Of a stretch of 64,000 bases of DNA, positions 36,433-48,300 are shown piece by piece. The first letter of the stretch is position 1. Every line of letters starts with the position of its first letter. A model generated the notes under the pieces. It ran no database searches and was not told the origin of the DNA. It worked only from the letters and a program-made list of their open reading frames with translations. Source of the stretch: Trebouxia sp. TZW2008. Taxonomy: Eukaryota > Chlorophyta > Trebouxiophyceae > Trebouxiales > Trebouxiaceae. The stretch lies in contig BDIU01000253.1 in the NCBI GenBank assembly GCA_002118135.1, positions 124,001 through 188,000 of the forward strand. Direction: 5' to 3'. Both the position numbers and the translations under genes were made by a program.

Positions 36433-36893
36433 AGTTGCCCTGAGCCATGTGTACCATAGATCATTCCTTGGAAAGCCCATGTACTGCAACACATCTTGCG
36501 GATGTGCAATTCATTTTACTCTTGAAGTGCATGAATACTGTTGGTTGTGTGCACGATTGCTTCATACAAACATGATGACAGTACCATGTCTACGATTTTA
36601 TGGCTGACAGTCTCATGCTCAGTGCTTTACCGGAAGCATACAGTCAGGTTACAGCAGAAATGCTGCCATGAAGTCCGGAAAGCAGTCATGTGTAGCTTTC
36701 TGGCAACAATGCATTCACAGCCTGGCAACAGGGTCCCTTGAAGCAAATAAACCGTTTGCTGTTGAACAGCACGCAACGGAAATGGCACAAGTACTTCTGA
36801 GCTACATTGGTAGCATCTGTTTCGTTGAATGACCTGCTGCAGCCGAGCAGCAAAAGTCTGTGGAGGTTGACATCGCCGCTGTGTTGAATTGTA
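36433..36893. other. Convergent intergenic region (protease 3' / helicase 3')
   Basis: Between the stop codons of the protease (+) and the helicase (-). No open frame of note, RNA gene or repeat seen. Confidence 0.5.
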
Positions 36894-39800
36894 TCAACCC
36901 TCAGAGTTTTGCATGCCTTGACCCCTGGGTACATACTGCCCATACTTCTTGAACTTCTTGCTGAAAGATCTGTTTCGACTGAAAGCACCCTCAACTGGCT
37001 GATCAGCTTCTATGGCTGCTTTGACAGCTTCTGCCAGGGGTGCCCTGTCAGGGCTGTACAGGGAAGTGACCTGCCCTTGTTGCCCTTGCCTAGCTGTGCG
37101 TCCCACCTAAACACAGCTTGGATTTTTGTTGAGGACTTACTGCATGTCAGTTGTTCATCAGACATAGAGCAAGTCTTTGTTGAGCGCTCAGTGCATGTCA
37201 GCTGATCACTTGACTTTGCATCACGCCCATAGACGCTGCGCCCACAATAGCACTCAACAAGCATCTGCAAGCGAAAGCGAACTAAGCATATGACCCTGAT
37301 GAGCAGAGATGTGCCGCAAATGGTCTGACACCACCATCTTCAGGTGTAACCACATTGATGTGCACCACGTTATGTACAATGCAGATTCAGACAGCCAGAC
37401 GCAATCTCCGTGAGTACAGCCCAAAGTCCTGTCATGCCTGTTGTGCATTGCACCCAAGGTTAGCAGTTTAACCAAGATGGCACAGTTAAACTATACATGA
37501 CAGTTGAAATTGAGGTCGAGCTTACCCTGTGAAGGAAGTCCACTGCACTGGCTGCAAAGTCAGCTTGAATGACATGGGTGATGTTTGGTATGTCAATCCC
37601 CCTTGCTGCAGCATCTGTGCTCACGATCACGCCACCTTGCCTGCATGTCACAACCACATTGGTACACTGCAATCACAGCTTGTAACTAGCTTGTGTACAA
37701 TGTCTAGACAGGATGACGCTGGTATGTGAGTAAGTCTAGTGCAGCAGTTCAGCATAGCAAACCAAATGGTCATGCTGCCATCACATGCATTGCTTTTCAC
37801 ATGCCAGGAAACACTGCAGCTGAGTCGTGATAATTACTTGGACAAGGACTCAAGCGCCGCTGCTCTGTCCCTTGTAGATACATCTTTGTGATACTGCAGG
37901 ACGCTCACTCCTGCATTCTCCAGCGCCTTTGCAACATGCTTGGCTGCACTGACAGTGTTGGCAAACACCAGTGCCCGCTGTGTCTGGTCCTCAACTGGTG
38001 CTGTACTGTTGAGGGCGTCCTGCATTGCATTCACATGGCGTGAATGACTGCACAAGGACCACGACAACTACTTGGACCAGGACTCAAGTCCTCTGTCCCT
38101 TCTAGACACATCTTTGTGGTACTGCAGGATGCTGACCCCTGCATTGTCCAGGGCCTTTGCAACATGCTTGGCTGCAGTGACAGTGTTGGCAAACACCAGC
38201 ACCCGCTGTGTTTGGTTTATCAATTGGTGCTGTGCTGTGGCATCCTGCATCTCAATAAAAAGATGGTCTAGACTGTTTCATAGCAGACACATGACAGAGT
38301 GATCAAATATTATCTTGAGGGTGTGCTTTAATGGAAATAAAAGATTGAGTGCGCTACCAGTACTGATCAGCAGGGTAAAGCCGGCCTCACCACCCCAACA
38401 CATCACAGACACTAAGACAACTCAGAAACCTGTTTGTTTCCTCACGAGGTTCCTTGGTGGTCTTGGTGTGCGTGATGTCTTGAGATGGCTCCAGCTGTCA
38501 TAGCGTGTAAGCTTGAGAGCCTGAGCACCTATCTGCTGTACAGCTTGTGGTTGCACGCTTGCAGGCATGAACAAGAACTGGGGAACAAGATATTACAGCC
38601 TAATACGCCATCTACACTATCTGCAGATGCTCTCAGGGAGATCAGCAATCACAATTAACTGACAATGGTCAAATGCAGCTTGTAGTGCAAATCAACAGAT
38701 GTGGTATTACTTATGCTGTCATGTTGCTGAGAGTTGAGCATATGGAAGTCGCTCAGAAAGCAGAGATGAATGTACCAGCAAAGCATCTCGCCATATGTCC
38801 TCAGTTGTTTCCCGCCATTTCCAGGTCACGGTGGACACACCTTGGTGCAAGCGGTTTCCTGCCAACCACACCAGCTCAGGGAACCTGTTTTTCAAATCCT
38901 GAGCAGTGGACTTCTTTCCCTCCGAGGGTAGCGTTGCCGCCACAAAGATGTACTGCCGCTGGAACTGCCTGCACTGGCAGCTTTAAATCGCAGCAGGCAC
39001 AGCGCGCAACGCCACTTGATTTGAGTTGCTGCCCTTCAAGGCAGGAATGAGGAGGCACAAAGCGTGAACTGCCAAATGAATTGCCTTTGCATCAATGTTT
39101 GCGTGAAAGTCTCTTAGTGCCGCACATCCCTTGCACTCACAAACAATCACACGGGGGTTGAACAAGCCAGAACAAGTCAGCGTTGTCGCCATGTAAGTCA
39201 AGACGGTGCCTCATATAGGAGCAAACACATCAAACAGCAACATGACCCCCTCGCAGGAGGTTCGACGGAAGAGAGCTCCCAGGTACACTTACTACTGTAC
39301 AACACATGCACGTGTTGCTGAGAAGAGTTTGACAAGAGCGCTATCTTTACGGTTACAATCCCGGGTCTGAATGGAAGAAAACTTCCGTGTGAGAATGTGG
39401 CCCGTACCTGTCAGCAGGCACAGCATCACGGCCGCTGGTGCTCGTCTCCTCTAGAATATCATCTTCATTGGGCTCTCGCTGCTGCTCAGCTGGTTTGGTG
39501 TAGCCAGCGTCCAACATGCCCTGGACCCCGCCTGCAAAGCAGCAAGGTGTCAATACCTTTATCATCTTCATTTGCATGCTTTCAAGCGGTATTCCATGAC
39601 TCGCCAAGATGTCATCTCCAGTGGGCTGTCGCTATTGCTCCGCTGATTTGGTGTAGCCAGCATCAAGCATGTCTTGCACCCCACCTGCAAAGCAACAAGT
39701 GTCACCACCAACATGACCATCATCATCACTGACACTTGTTCCAGCAAGGTTTCATGACCCCATGACGTCGCCAAGATATGATGAACTTTGGGCCCTTGCA

Positions 39801-42410
39801 GTTGCTCAGCTGGTCTGGTGTAGCCAGCACCAAGCATACCCTGCACCAGGCCTGCAATGAAGCATGCGCTTCTTATTACAGCATGCATACAACAGGGCTG
39901 ATGTGGCTGAATTGACAGCTGCCCGCAAAAGGCTTTAAACTGCTAGCGCTTAGTACAAGCACGTCCTAAATGGTGCTGTCACCGTGTGGCATCATCAGCA
40001 TCATCATTAGCTTCGTTGTCATCATCATGGATGTGCTTGCTAGTGAGGTTCTGTGACCCTGCTGGGTGCGTACAAAAGCTAAGGCATACAGGCATAGGCA
40101 TGGATAGGAGTTGACATGCCTGCATAAGCAGCCGCCTTGATATGCCTCTGCAGCCCTTGAAACGTCTCTACTGCTATGCCCAACTCCTGGCTGACACCCT
40201 GGGCCTTGCGTTCCTTGTCACCCTGCTGCATGGCATCCAGGATCTTCCCCACTTGCTGCTCAAAGCCGCCACTCAGCAGCAGATCTGCCTCGTCCAGCAC
40301 AATATGGTGCATCCTGTTACAGAGCAAACCCAAAGTTGATTTCAAATTGCTCCAACATGACGTGCTGCACCTTGTCACAAGATGCCATAAGCTTATGCCA
40401 GAGCTCAAAGCCGCCACTCAGCAGCAGATCTGCTTTGTCCAGAACAATACGGTGCATCCTGTTACACAGCAAACTTGAAGTTGATATCAGCACAACATGT
40501 GCATTATGTTATGAGACGCCGTAAGCTTGTGCCAGAGCTCAAAGCTGCCACTCAGCAGCAGATCTGCTTCATCCAGCACAACTTGGTGCATCCTGCCACA
40601 AGAAGCTCTGACTTCATCTCGAGTTCAGCCAGCACAGCATGATTCATGTTACTACACAGCCTCACTGGTCGTGCAATCGTTACAACACAGCCGTCGTGCT
40701 GGAGAGAACTCTGGCTTGCAGGGATCTGATGTGGTGCCTGCTCATTCATTTAAGCAGCAGGACATGCAATGCAGGGTACTGGTGGCGCTACCTGGCAGGA
40801 TCACCTACGCAGCCAGAAATACAATGCACTGTATGTATGCACTTTGTGATATCATCTTGCTAGAAGCCCATGCAGTAGCAAGTACAGGGTGCAGAATATG
40901 TTTGTGACGCTACCTTGCCAGAACCCTTCTTTTGGTCCAAACTGCTGCCTCTGTGTTGTGTATGAGGCTTGTGATGCAGCATGAGGCGTGACTGGATGGT
41001 CTTACCTTGCAAGAACGCCACCTTTGGTCCATTCTGGACCATAAGCCGCTGCCTCTGTGATGTTTATGAGGCTGGCAGGCGTGGTGATGACAATGTCTGG
41101 AACATCAAACGGTGGCGGTGTGCTGTTGGACACGTGGGCAGTGTTGAGTAATGGCGCTCCCTGTCCGTTAGTCAGTGAGTCTGCCACCAGTTTGACCTGG
41201 TTACATAATGCTGGATTTGGGCACAGGATAAGTGCACCTGGGCTGATGACCCCTTGCCTGTGCAGAAACACAACGCATATCAGCTGTCAGTTACAGTATT
41301 CTCCTTGCTTCAGAGTGCTCAGTATAAGGACTTTCTTGTTATATGGACAATGTGACTGAGTCCTGGCCAGTGCTTCATGACTGCAGTGGTACTTGTGAGT
41401 GTGACATTTCTTGGCTCAAGGATCAATGCTTCGGCAATGAATGCAGTTGGCATTTTAACAGAACACTGTATGTCACACCAATGGCAATTGCACTGTGCAT
41501 ATTGGTTGCTTGTTGGAGCGCATTCTGCATGCACATCGGCGCTGCCAAGATGGGCAAACAGGAGACATCATGACATCCAGCAGGAGCATGCAGAGGATTT
41601 GTGGTGATTCAGACCTGTTCTGGTGTTCTGAAGGAGTCTGATCCTGCTTGAGCTGCAGCAGTTGGCTTATGACTGAGGCCAGGTAGCAAATGGTTTTGCC
41701 GCTGCCGGTCTCAGCTGCAAGAACAGCATTTGCACCAGCGGCTAACACAGGAACTGACAGTTCCTGCAAACACAGAGGACTTGAGTCAGCACACATATGT
41801 GCAAGATGCTACAGACTTGTAGGCATGTGTCAGCTGCAAGGACAGCCTTTGCCCCGGCGGACAACACAGGACCTGACAGCTCCTGCAGACAAAAGGGTGC
41901 TCAGCTCTAGTGTTGGATAGCTTAATAATTTCATCGGCTGTTGACCTGATTGAATACTCAGTCAAGGGTGTTACTCAACTGCCCTAGAACTTGATTGCAA
42001 AGTAAGACTGCTCAGCTCTGCATGCAAATGCCAACTTTGCTATGGACTTCCAAAGTGTAAGCTTTTACCTGCACTGTCGATGGCCTAGAGAAGCCGGCGT
42101 TCTGCAGGGACGCAGTAACTGCAGCGGAAATGCCCAAAGACGCGAATGTGACGGTGTCAGGCGCGTAGAAGCTGTCGCTCTCTGCCTTTTTGGGCGGTTT
42201 GATCTGCCTGTTTTTGGCTGAATTGTCGTTTGGTCTCAGCTTGGCTGCAGCGGTCGCCGCGCAAACAGTCGACGCATGTCTGTAGCCCGGGAAGACTGAA
42301 CGCTGTGCTCTAACGCAGACCCTGACAGGCAAAGCTCGCCTGTGTCCAGCTGTTGCAGTTAGTCGAAAAGCTGTGCACAAGATTTGCCTAGCTAGGCACC
42401 AGCTGGTCAT
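36894..42410 (-). CDS. Plastid DEAD-box RNA helicase, RH22-like
   Basis: ATP-dependent RNA helicase closest in motif pattern to plant RH22, which acts in plastid ribosome assembly. Nine exons in phase: 42069-42410, 41615-41763, 41006-41257, 40120-40313, 39408-39531, 38776-38968, 37838-38019, 37526-37640, 36894-37106; about 587 residues. Transit-like N-terminus (many Arg, few acidic residues), Q-motif region (FASLGISAAVTASLQNAGF), motif I AAETGSGKT, VLDEADLLLSGG, AAT in QRQYIFVAATLPSEGKK, ALVFANTV, VSTDAAARGIDIPNITHVIQ and VGRTARQGQQGQV. The intron after 40120 uses a GC donor in the phase-consistent model. The exon at 37838-38019 has a near-duplicate (38072-38244). Confidence 0.93.
38072..38244 (-). 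CDS. Candidate mutually exclusive exon of the RH22-like helicase
   Basis: A second copy of the exon at 37838-38019. Both have an atgcag-type acceptor and an AA|gta donor, both start in phase 0 and end in phase 2, and lengths (173 and 182) differ by 9 bases. The copy reads QTQRVLVFANTVTAAKHVAK where the other reads QTQRALVFANTVSAAKHVAK, and has RDRGLES instead of RDRAAALES. Using both would shift the frame; using either one keeps it. The 52-base gap between them is too short for ordinary splicing, which would enforce exclusivity. Not counted in the main model. Confidence 0.6.
39590..39875 (-). repeat. Two echoes of the helicase exon at 39408-39531
   Basis: Copies at about 39600-39690 (VQDMLDAGYTKSAEQ then stop) and 39775-39858 (VQGMLGAGYTRPAEQ). 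Each keeps the tgcag acceptor and the first half of the exon, and lacks the matching donor. Confidence 0.8.
40395..40600 (-). repeat. Two echoes of the helicase DEAD-motif exon
   Basis: The start of the exon at 40120-40313 recurs with acceptor boundaries near 40457 and 40592 (spacing about 140 bp). The nearer copy encodes LDKADLLLSGG, the farther VLDEADLLLSGS. Both diverge after GFE/SFE into a shared non-parental sequence (LWHKL) and lack a donor. Confidence 0.85.
40905..40995 (-). repeat. Echo of the end of the helicase exon at 41006-41257
   Basis: Compare 40905-40975 with 41003-41072: donor, ttggtcca core and gctgcctctgtg segment repeat with several changes. The parent exon end encodes TEAAAYGPEWTKGG. 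Confidence 0.7.
41812..41890 (-). repeat. Echo of the helicase motif I exon start
   Basis: Repeats the start of the exon at 41615-41763 with its acceptor, corresponding to ELSVPVLAAGANAVLAA, but ends before the GSGKT loop. Confidence 0.75.
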
Positions 42411-42417
42411 GCCAATA

Positions 42418-43569
42418 TTAGCAATGCGTCAAGACAAATGCTTTCCACTTCCGCGTCAGATGCAATTTGCCCCTGACATCAACACGCCAAGACGCGCGGC
42501 CTGACACAAGCTGCACTTTGCAGGCTGCAAGGCTGCAGCCATAGTAATCGCGAACCCTTGAAACATCACAAATGCAGCTTCTGACAGCTGTCGAAATTTG
42601 CTTGTGAATTGCAGCAGTGCTCAGTCTCGGCAGCCAATCCACACACCATGCGCCCCTTGAGTTGAACGCGAAGCTTAGCAGTTGTCCTTTGCCTGCTAGA
42701 TCAACTTTCTGCAGGATGTCGCAAAGCAAGTTTGGGATAGTCGATGTTGTGGAGGGACGCTCAGTACGTTTGTTAAGCAGCACAGTCTCCACCGCATCAT
42801 AGTCTGGTGTCACACAACTGCTGACGCTGTTGACCTGCAGTATGCGCAGCGTTACCAACGTAAGCTTGCCTCAGCGGGTAGCAGCTGGCATCTCAGTGGG
42901 TTGAGCCTGCTGTCCGAGGAGTCCAGCAGGTCACAAGCAACACGGGCTTGACGCATCAATGTTGCTGGGATGTTATTGTGGCACAAGCCGCGCTGTGTCA
43001 ATCCTTGATGGTCTGCTTTGGTGCTCTCCACACGACACTTTGCTTGCATTGCCACAGTCCCAACCTTCAGTGTACTGCTTTGGTGCTCTTGAGCGCTGTG
43101 CTTGCGATGCCACATCGTCGTCACATTGTCCCTGCTTTTGCAGCTGTGAAGACACAGCAGCCAGCTCATTGGCTTCATCAGGCACTGTTGCGTGTTCACA
43201 ACAGACATCATTTGTTTCATCTGGCAGCCGCCGCAAGACGTTCAATAGCATCAGCAGGTGAGGCCGTGCAAGGACTGAACAGCCTCCCCTCACACATATC
43301 CTGCGGCGCACTGTCGTGCCTAAAAGCAGGAGCATCGCAGCATGTTGCAAGGGGGTCCATGCATTGTGCTGCCATCAGCCATATCACCACAGCAAGGCGC
43401 TGCAACCCTGCTGTCTGACAGCATACCTTGATGAGTGGCATGCAAAAGCTGGGCTCGACATCTGTTGATCTAATTTGACTTGTGCTTCAGCTGTCGTACT
43501 GCATGCAGGAGCAGGATTCAGCACCTTGCCAGGATCACAGAAGAGCTGAAGCAGAAGAGCAGAAGCCAT
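42418..43569 (-). CDS. Hypothetical multi-exon gene
   Basis: An ATG in good context at 43567-43569 starts MASALLLQLFCDPGKVLNPA and runs to a good donor (TCAAG|gtatgc) near 43427. Further minus-strand frames at 42973-43350 and 42418-42858 look protein-like (VLRRLPDETNDVCCEHATV; STIPNLLCDILQKVDLAGKG), the last ending in a stop 8 bases before the helicase ATG. The joins could not be settled and no family was recognised. The gene would sit head-to-tail with the helicase. Confidence 0.35.
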
Positions 43570-43815
43570 GACCAGTCAGAGACAAGCACACAGCGCCAGT
43601 TGCCTGATCAGGCCAGCGCCAAACACAACAGGTGTGTGCAAGCTCTCTGTCTTGGCAGTCTGCTTGCTATACATATGTTGCATGTGTACTGTATGATACC
43701 TGAGGCGGAGTTGTGTGTTTGAGCTTGTAAAGACTGTGGCAGGCCATAAGGAGCAGTGCATGTGCCCTGCAGGCAGCTCAAGCATTCACGTCACTCCTGC
43801 TTGCCTCTGTCAGAC

Positions 43816-46357
43816 ATGCTTAATCAGAGCCAAACACATGGCAGGACACGCGGTCTGCAGCATGGGGCAGCCAGCTGGCTGAACAGCCAATCAAGGTGTA
43901 CAGGTCTGCTGCAAGGCAAGACCACCACTAGCACTAGTCACAAGCATAGTCATGAGCAAGCAGTCATTGATTCAGTTGAAGCAAATAGGGAGCATTCTGA
44001 AGACTGTCAGCAGGCAAGTGGCAGCTCAGACCTAGAGACAAAGGCTGCAAGGACAGACGCAATAAGGGTAGAAATTACTTCAGCTGTGAAGCCTGCTGCA
44101 GCAGCTTCTGATTCAGCTGCAGCAGCAGCAGCACACTCAGTATCAGCGTCCTCCTCAGCACCTGCTGCAGCAGCTTCTGGGCAGGTCAGGGCAGTAGCAG
44201 CTGACACTGCAGCTTCTGGGATGGTCACTCCAGCTGCTGGACTGGCCTGTTGCACAGTCTCCTCAGCAGCTGCTGAAGTGGTCACATCAGTCACTTATTC
44301 TGCCACAGCCTCTACGTCAGCTTATCCATCAGATACTGAGCTGGTCACAGCAGCGGCAACTTCTGCAGCACATTCCACAGCACCTGCTTCTGCAGCTGCT
44401 AAGTCAGCAAGATCACCTGTGCAGTCTGCATTGGTTGATGCAACAGCTGACACAGACTACCAAGCTGTTGAGGACACAGCAGGGTCTGCTGCAGCTTCGT
44501 CAGCGCTTTCCCTCTCAGCTGCTTCAACAGGTGCAGGGAGCTGCAGCACCACAGGTGGTGACATCATCATTGTGGAGTCTGTGATGCATTCCAGTGGTGT
44601 TGGCTGTGCAGCTGTTGTCAACACCAACACTGCTGCTGTTGTCAACACCAACACTGCTGCAGAAGCTGACTGCATTACCTGTGGCGCTGCAAGGCATTCT
44701 GATGTCTGGGAGACACAGGGCTTGCGAGGTCAAGTGCAAAGCGGCTGCACTCTGAGGCTTCTTGATGAGACACAAAGCGGCGTCAGCATCAAGGTATGCA
44801 GCGTTCAGAGTACAGCACATCTTCTCAAATTGCCAACATCTTGGGCAGTCATTGTCAGATCTCCTGATTGCCTCCTAGCACCAGACGGAGTAGTGAAACC
44901 GCATACCCGTGTGCCATGTGTGTTCCTAGCAGCAATTGTTAATGCCCTATCTGGTTTGTCAGCAGAGCAAGACAAAAGTTTGCAAAATGGGCGGGGGCGG
45001 GGGGAGCTGACGAGCCAGTGTCAATTGCCTGTTTGGGGCCTGACAAACACAGCAACAAAGGACAAGAGCCTGCATGCCTGCAAGTGGTAAGCTTGCTACC
45101 AGAATGTGTTGGATCAAATCTCTGCATGCAGGTGACATTTGCTGATGCGGAGTCCACACCTTGCCAGGTTTCCTTTGCTCATACTCGTAGCTTGAGGCAG
45201 GCATGGCAGAAGCTTGGCAGCACCCAACTGAGGGATGCAGGGCAACAGCAGCTGCAGCATGTGTTCAGGCTGGGAGCACATCACAGCATCAAGCGCCACC
45301 TGCGAATCACCTTTTCAGGCTTAATTTGCAACCAATTTCAAGGTAAGATGCAGGCGATTGGCCCCCTCTTTGTGCAGCTTGGACGCGTCAAACAGGGTGC
45401 CGATATTTTGCAGAGCATGGCATGCATATGGCATCTGCTGAAACTTACTTTTCTGATGAGAGAGCCGATTGCACCAGTGCGATGCAAGAATCGCATGGAT
45501 TCTACATTGGACGCGCTTGGTCAAAGCCGCAATCTACCTTACAAGTGGCAACATGGTATAATGCTTATACTGTTATTCAGAGCAGTTAATTCCGAGCTTT
45601 GTCATACTGACTGCTGTGTTCTGCATCTGACTGCTGTGTCCAGCCTACGTCAAGTGCTTTCTATTCTGTGACAACTTTCTTGACAACCATGTGTCTCTCT
45701 GTGAGAGACTTGTTCACGTCATGCACAGCGTATGCTAGGTGTTGCACATGATGAGTCAAAATGGCACACCTTTGGCTGACTGGCTGAGAGGTCACACGCA
45801 TACTGCCAAACATCACAAAATACAGCAACCTTGCCGACTATACACACTTTCAGCACAAGCGCCTTGTCGGGCATGCAACTGTTCAGATTGCACGCTGAGT
45901 CAGTGACACCATGCCACTTGCATGCAGTTGCATTAGTTTTTCTGCATAGGTATCAAATGCTGCTGCAGTGTCCTTGCCAAGGGGCTCTCCTACATATAGT
46001 CTTGATTTATGAGAGCACACTTGAGAGACGTCATGGAAGTCTTTGTCAAGGGTCTACCTACATCAGGTTTTACACATAGTGAATTGCATGCTGGGTGCAG
46101 GGCGTCATGCTGTGAGCAGGCTGTCTGTCACTGCAAGCTCGCCTGATACCAACAGCAGCGTGTCCAGCAAACCAGTCTGGCACAATCACGCCAGGCACAT
46201 GAGCACAGCCCAGCCGCACAGCTTGTGTCGACAGCCAGAGCAGCAGCAGCAGCAGCAACAGCAACAACACTCGCAACAAAGTGGGCAGAGTAGTGATCAA
46301 GTGCTGCAGCAGCAGCGTCCATCACCACAGACTGGGCAGCGTGAGGGTCAAGTGTCT

Positions 46358-46402
<45 letters not shown>

Positions 46403-46741
46403 TCACAGCACAGTGGGCAGTGTATGGGTCAAGCGTCTCAACAGCAGCGTCATTTACCACAGAGCAGACAGTGTGATGGTCAAATGTCTCAGCAGCAGCA
46501 GCAGCAGTCACAGCACAGTGATGAGGGCATTGGTCAAGTATTCCAGCAGCAGCGACAATCACAGCAAAGTGGCGAGTGCATTGGTCAAGCGTCTTCAGCT
46601 TCAGAGCTGGCGTTGCAAAGTGGAGAGGCAGCCAAGCGGCAGTCCCTGTCATCACTGCCTCTCGCCACGCTGGCTCAGAGGCAAGCTCGTTCTATGCATG
46701 TGCGTCAATGTGCTTGCAATCTGCAACTTTTACACACATGA
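43816..46741 (+). CDS. Ala/Ser-rich and poly-Gln protein A, function unknown
   Basis: Exons 43816-44793, 45132-45342 and 46101-46741 join in phase. The first encodes a long Ala/Ser/Thr-rich low-complexity region, then ordinary sequence (GLRGQVQSGCTLRLLDETQS). The second is the most conserved-looking part (LRQAWQKLGSTQLRDAGQQQ, KRHLRITFSGL). The third carries repeated Gln tracts, the longest about 15, encoded by CAG repeats. The start may lie further upstream: the frame is open from an acceptor at about 43770, and an upstream exon at about 43497-43632 is possible. The third exon may instead be spliced onward through a GC donor at about 46684. No domain recognised; low-complexity composition is compatible with a nuclear regulator, but that is a guess. 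Confidence 0.5.
46358..46402 (+). repeat. CAG trinucleotide repeat in coding sequence
   Basis: About 14-15 uninterrupted CAG units encoding poly-Gln in gene A; shorter CAG/CAA tracts lie nearby (46228-46270, 46490-46510). Likely length-polymorphic. Confidence 0.9.
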
Positions 46742-47146
46742 GTAAAAATACAGCTCAGGTAGAGTGACGCATAGTATCTTCGTAGCTTGCAAGCAAAGGC
46801 AACGCATCGTACAAAAGTTGTTGCTGGTAGGCGTTCGTGTTGTGCCGCTGAAATCAGGATCATGAGCTTTGAGATAGCAAAGGTGTTGACGCTGAATTTT
46901 GCAAGCACGTTACAGTCCTGAGTTTGTTGCAACATAAGGTCACTATGGTGACCTTAGTGCAGAACCTACCTTTGCTACCATGATGAATGATCATGCACTG
47001 CACTTGTATCAAGACACATCACGCTTCATGGGCCTATGTGTTGATGATGAGGGTCAACATATTTGATGAGGGTCAATCTTTGATTGGAGTTCGAACAGAT
47101 GATTTTCAGTGGCTTTGAAGCAATTACACTCGTTTTTGATTAGAGG
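46742..47146. other. Spacer between gene A and the U2 snRNA 3' end
   Basis: No convincing coding exon on either strand. The stretch next to 47147 is 3' flank of the U2 gene. Confidence 0.5.
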
Positions 47147-47334
47147 GTGCTCGGTCAAGGCTGTAGTGCAGTGCCGTGACCAAGCTGCCAACCCAGCAGT
47201 GCAAGCACTACTATTGGGAAGGCCCCCAGAAAAATAGGTTAGATAACAAGGGGGACAATGTCCCCCATTAGAGTTATCAAACTCTAAAGAACAGATACTA
47301 CACTTGATCTTAGCCAAAAGGCCGAGAAAGGTAT
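47147..47334 (-). ncRNA. U2 spliceosomal snRNA
   Basis: The 5' end at 47334 reads ATACCTTTCTCGGCC and continues with the invariant U2 segment TTGGCTAAGATCAAGTGTAG, including the branch-point-recognition GTAGTA. A stem IIa-like hairpin (AGAGTTTGATAACTCT) and a strong GGGGGAC/GTCCCCC hairpin follow, then an Sm-type site (ATTTTTCTG) and a 3' stem-loop pairing GGTCA with TGACC. The plant-like 5' ATACC is notable. The 3' end is estimated within a few bases. It lies antisense between the two Gln-rich genes. Confidence 0.95.
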
Positions 47335-47357
47335 GACTGACCGGAGCAGGTTTGCCG

Positions 47358-47365
47358 ATTATATA
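47358..47365 (-). promoter_or_regulatory. TATA box of the U2 snRNA gene
   Basis: TATATAAT on the minus strand, 24-31 bases before the U2 5' end, the placement expected for plant-type snRNA promoters. The plant upstream sequence element was not recognised with confidence. Confidence 0.7.
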
Positions 47366-47709
47366 CGGCGGCGGACCCTCTGTGCGTCGTCGAGTTATGG
47401 GCAACTCGAAGACCTAACTCGAACCCTGAGCTCAGTTTTCGCTGACTGATCACTGGTTCAAGTCAGGCCTTTGCCTAGCTTGCTTGATGCAGGTCTTTGG
47501 CTGTGCTTGGCTTGCTGCAAGACAGCTAGAAGTGCAAGTGAAGTTGAATCAATAGGGGCTCTTGTTTTCGAAGAGCAAAATCTTATTCAAAGCTTCATCG
47601 TTCAAGTTTGACTGCAGGCAAAGGCAACCAAAAAGCCCAGAGCAGAGACATAATGTTCAGGGGAACACAGCCTTTGCAACAGCTGCTGCCAGGGTAAGCA
47701 AACCACAGC

Positions 47710-47727
47710 TTGTTGTTGTTGTCATCG

Positions 47728-47806
<79 letters not shown>

Positions 47807-47815
47807 CGTTGTTGC
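47710..47815 (+). repeat. GTT trinucleotide microsatellite
   Basis: Nearly pure GTT (AAC on the other strand) for about 100 bases with two single-unit interruptions. Open in all three frames, so the long poly-Val, poly-Leu and poly-Asn frames here are artefacts of the repeat rather than genes. Confidence 0.95.
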
Positions 47816-48209
47816 GAGACCTGCCCATGTCTGCTCAACCCACTACTATTCTGGTCAATAGTCTTGCATCCTTTGAAATGGAGCTTGCTTGCACTTCTAC
47901 AAATCCGTTGCTCTGGGTTTGTTGCTCTGGGTTTGTTGCTCTGGGCCTGCAGAAAGGCAGCATAGCATGCAAATATTGTGCTGAGGTAAGAGCTTGTAGC
48001 TTGCTGACGTTGCTCACATCTGGCCCTCAATTGTCAAGGCCATTGCTGGAGTGTGATACCCCAGAGTCACTGCAGACTTGTTCAGCATCATCATTTCTAG
48101 TCCTATTGCCTTGTTTCATGCATTTCTGCAAGCCATAACCCGCTCACAATGCACCTCCTTCTGTATGGGCATGTAGCTAGATGTATACAAAGGTGACCAG
48201 CTGTCCTTT

Positions 48210-48300
48210 GCTTGAATGAATATTCATCAGAAGAAGCTGCTGATGCATGCAGTTAGCTGCAGTGCAAGTGAGGGATTGCACCCACCACACGTCAACACTT
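48210..48300 (+). repeat. Echo of the exon-start region of gene B (parent about 48375-48450)
   Basis: The stretch with tcatcagaa, gcagttagctgcagtg and aagtgaggga occurs at about 48227-48275 and again at 48378-48437. The upstream copy contains the ATG at 48216 used above, which makes that start uncertain. Confidence 0.65.

Noticed and set aside
46128..46655. Minus-strand Ala-rich reading frame opposite the poly-Gln exon
   Set aside because: It is the antisense shadow of CAG repeats, and the plus-strand exon joins in phase to upstream exons.
47562..48030. Long poly-Val, poly-Leu, poly-Asn and poly-Gln reading frames
   Set aside because: They are different frames of one GTT microsatellite; flanks show no coding character.
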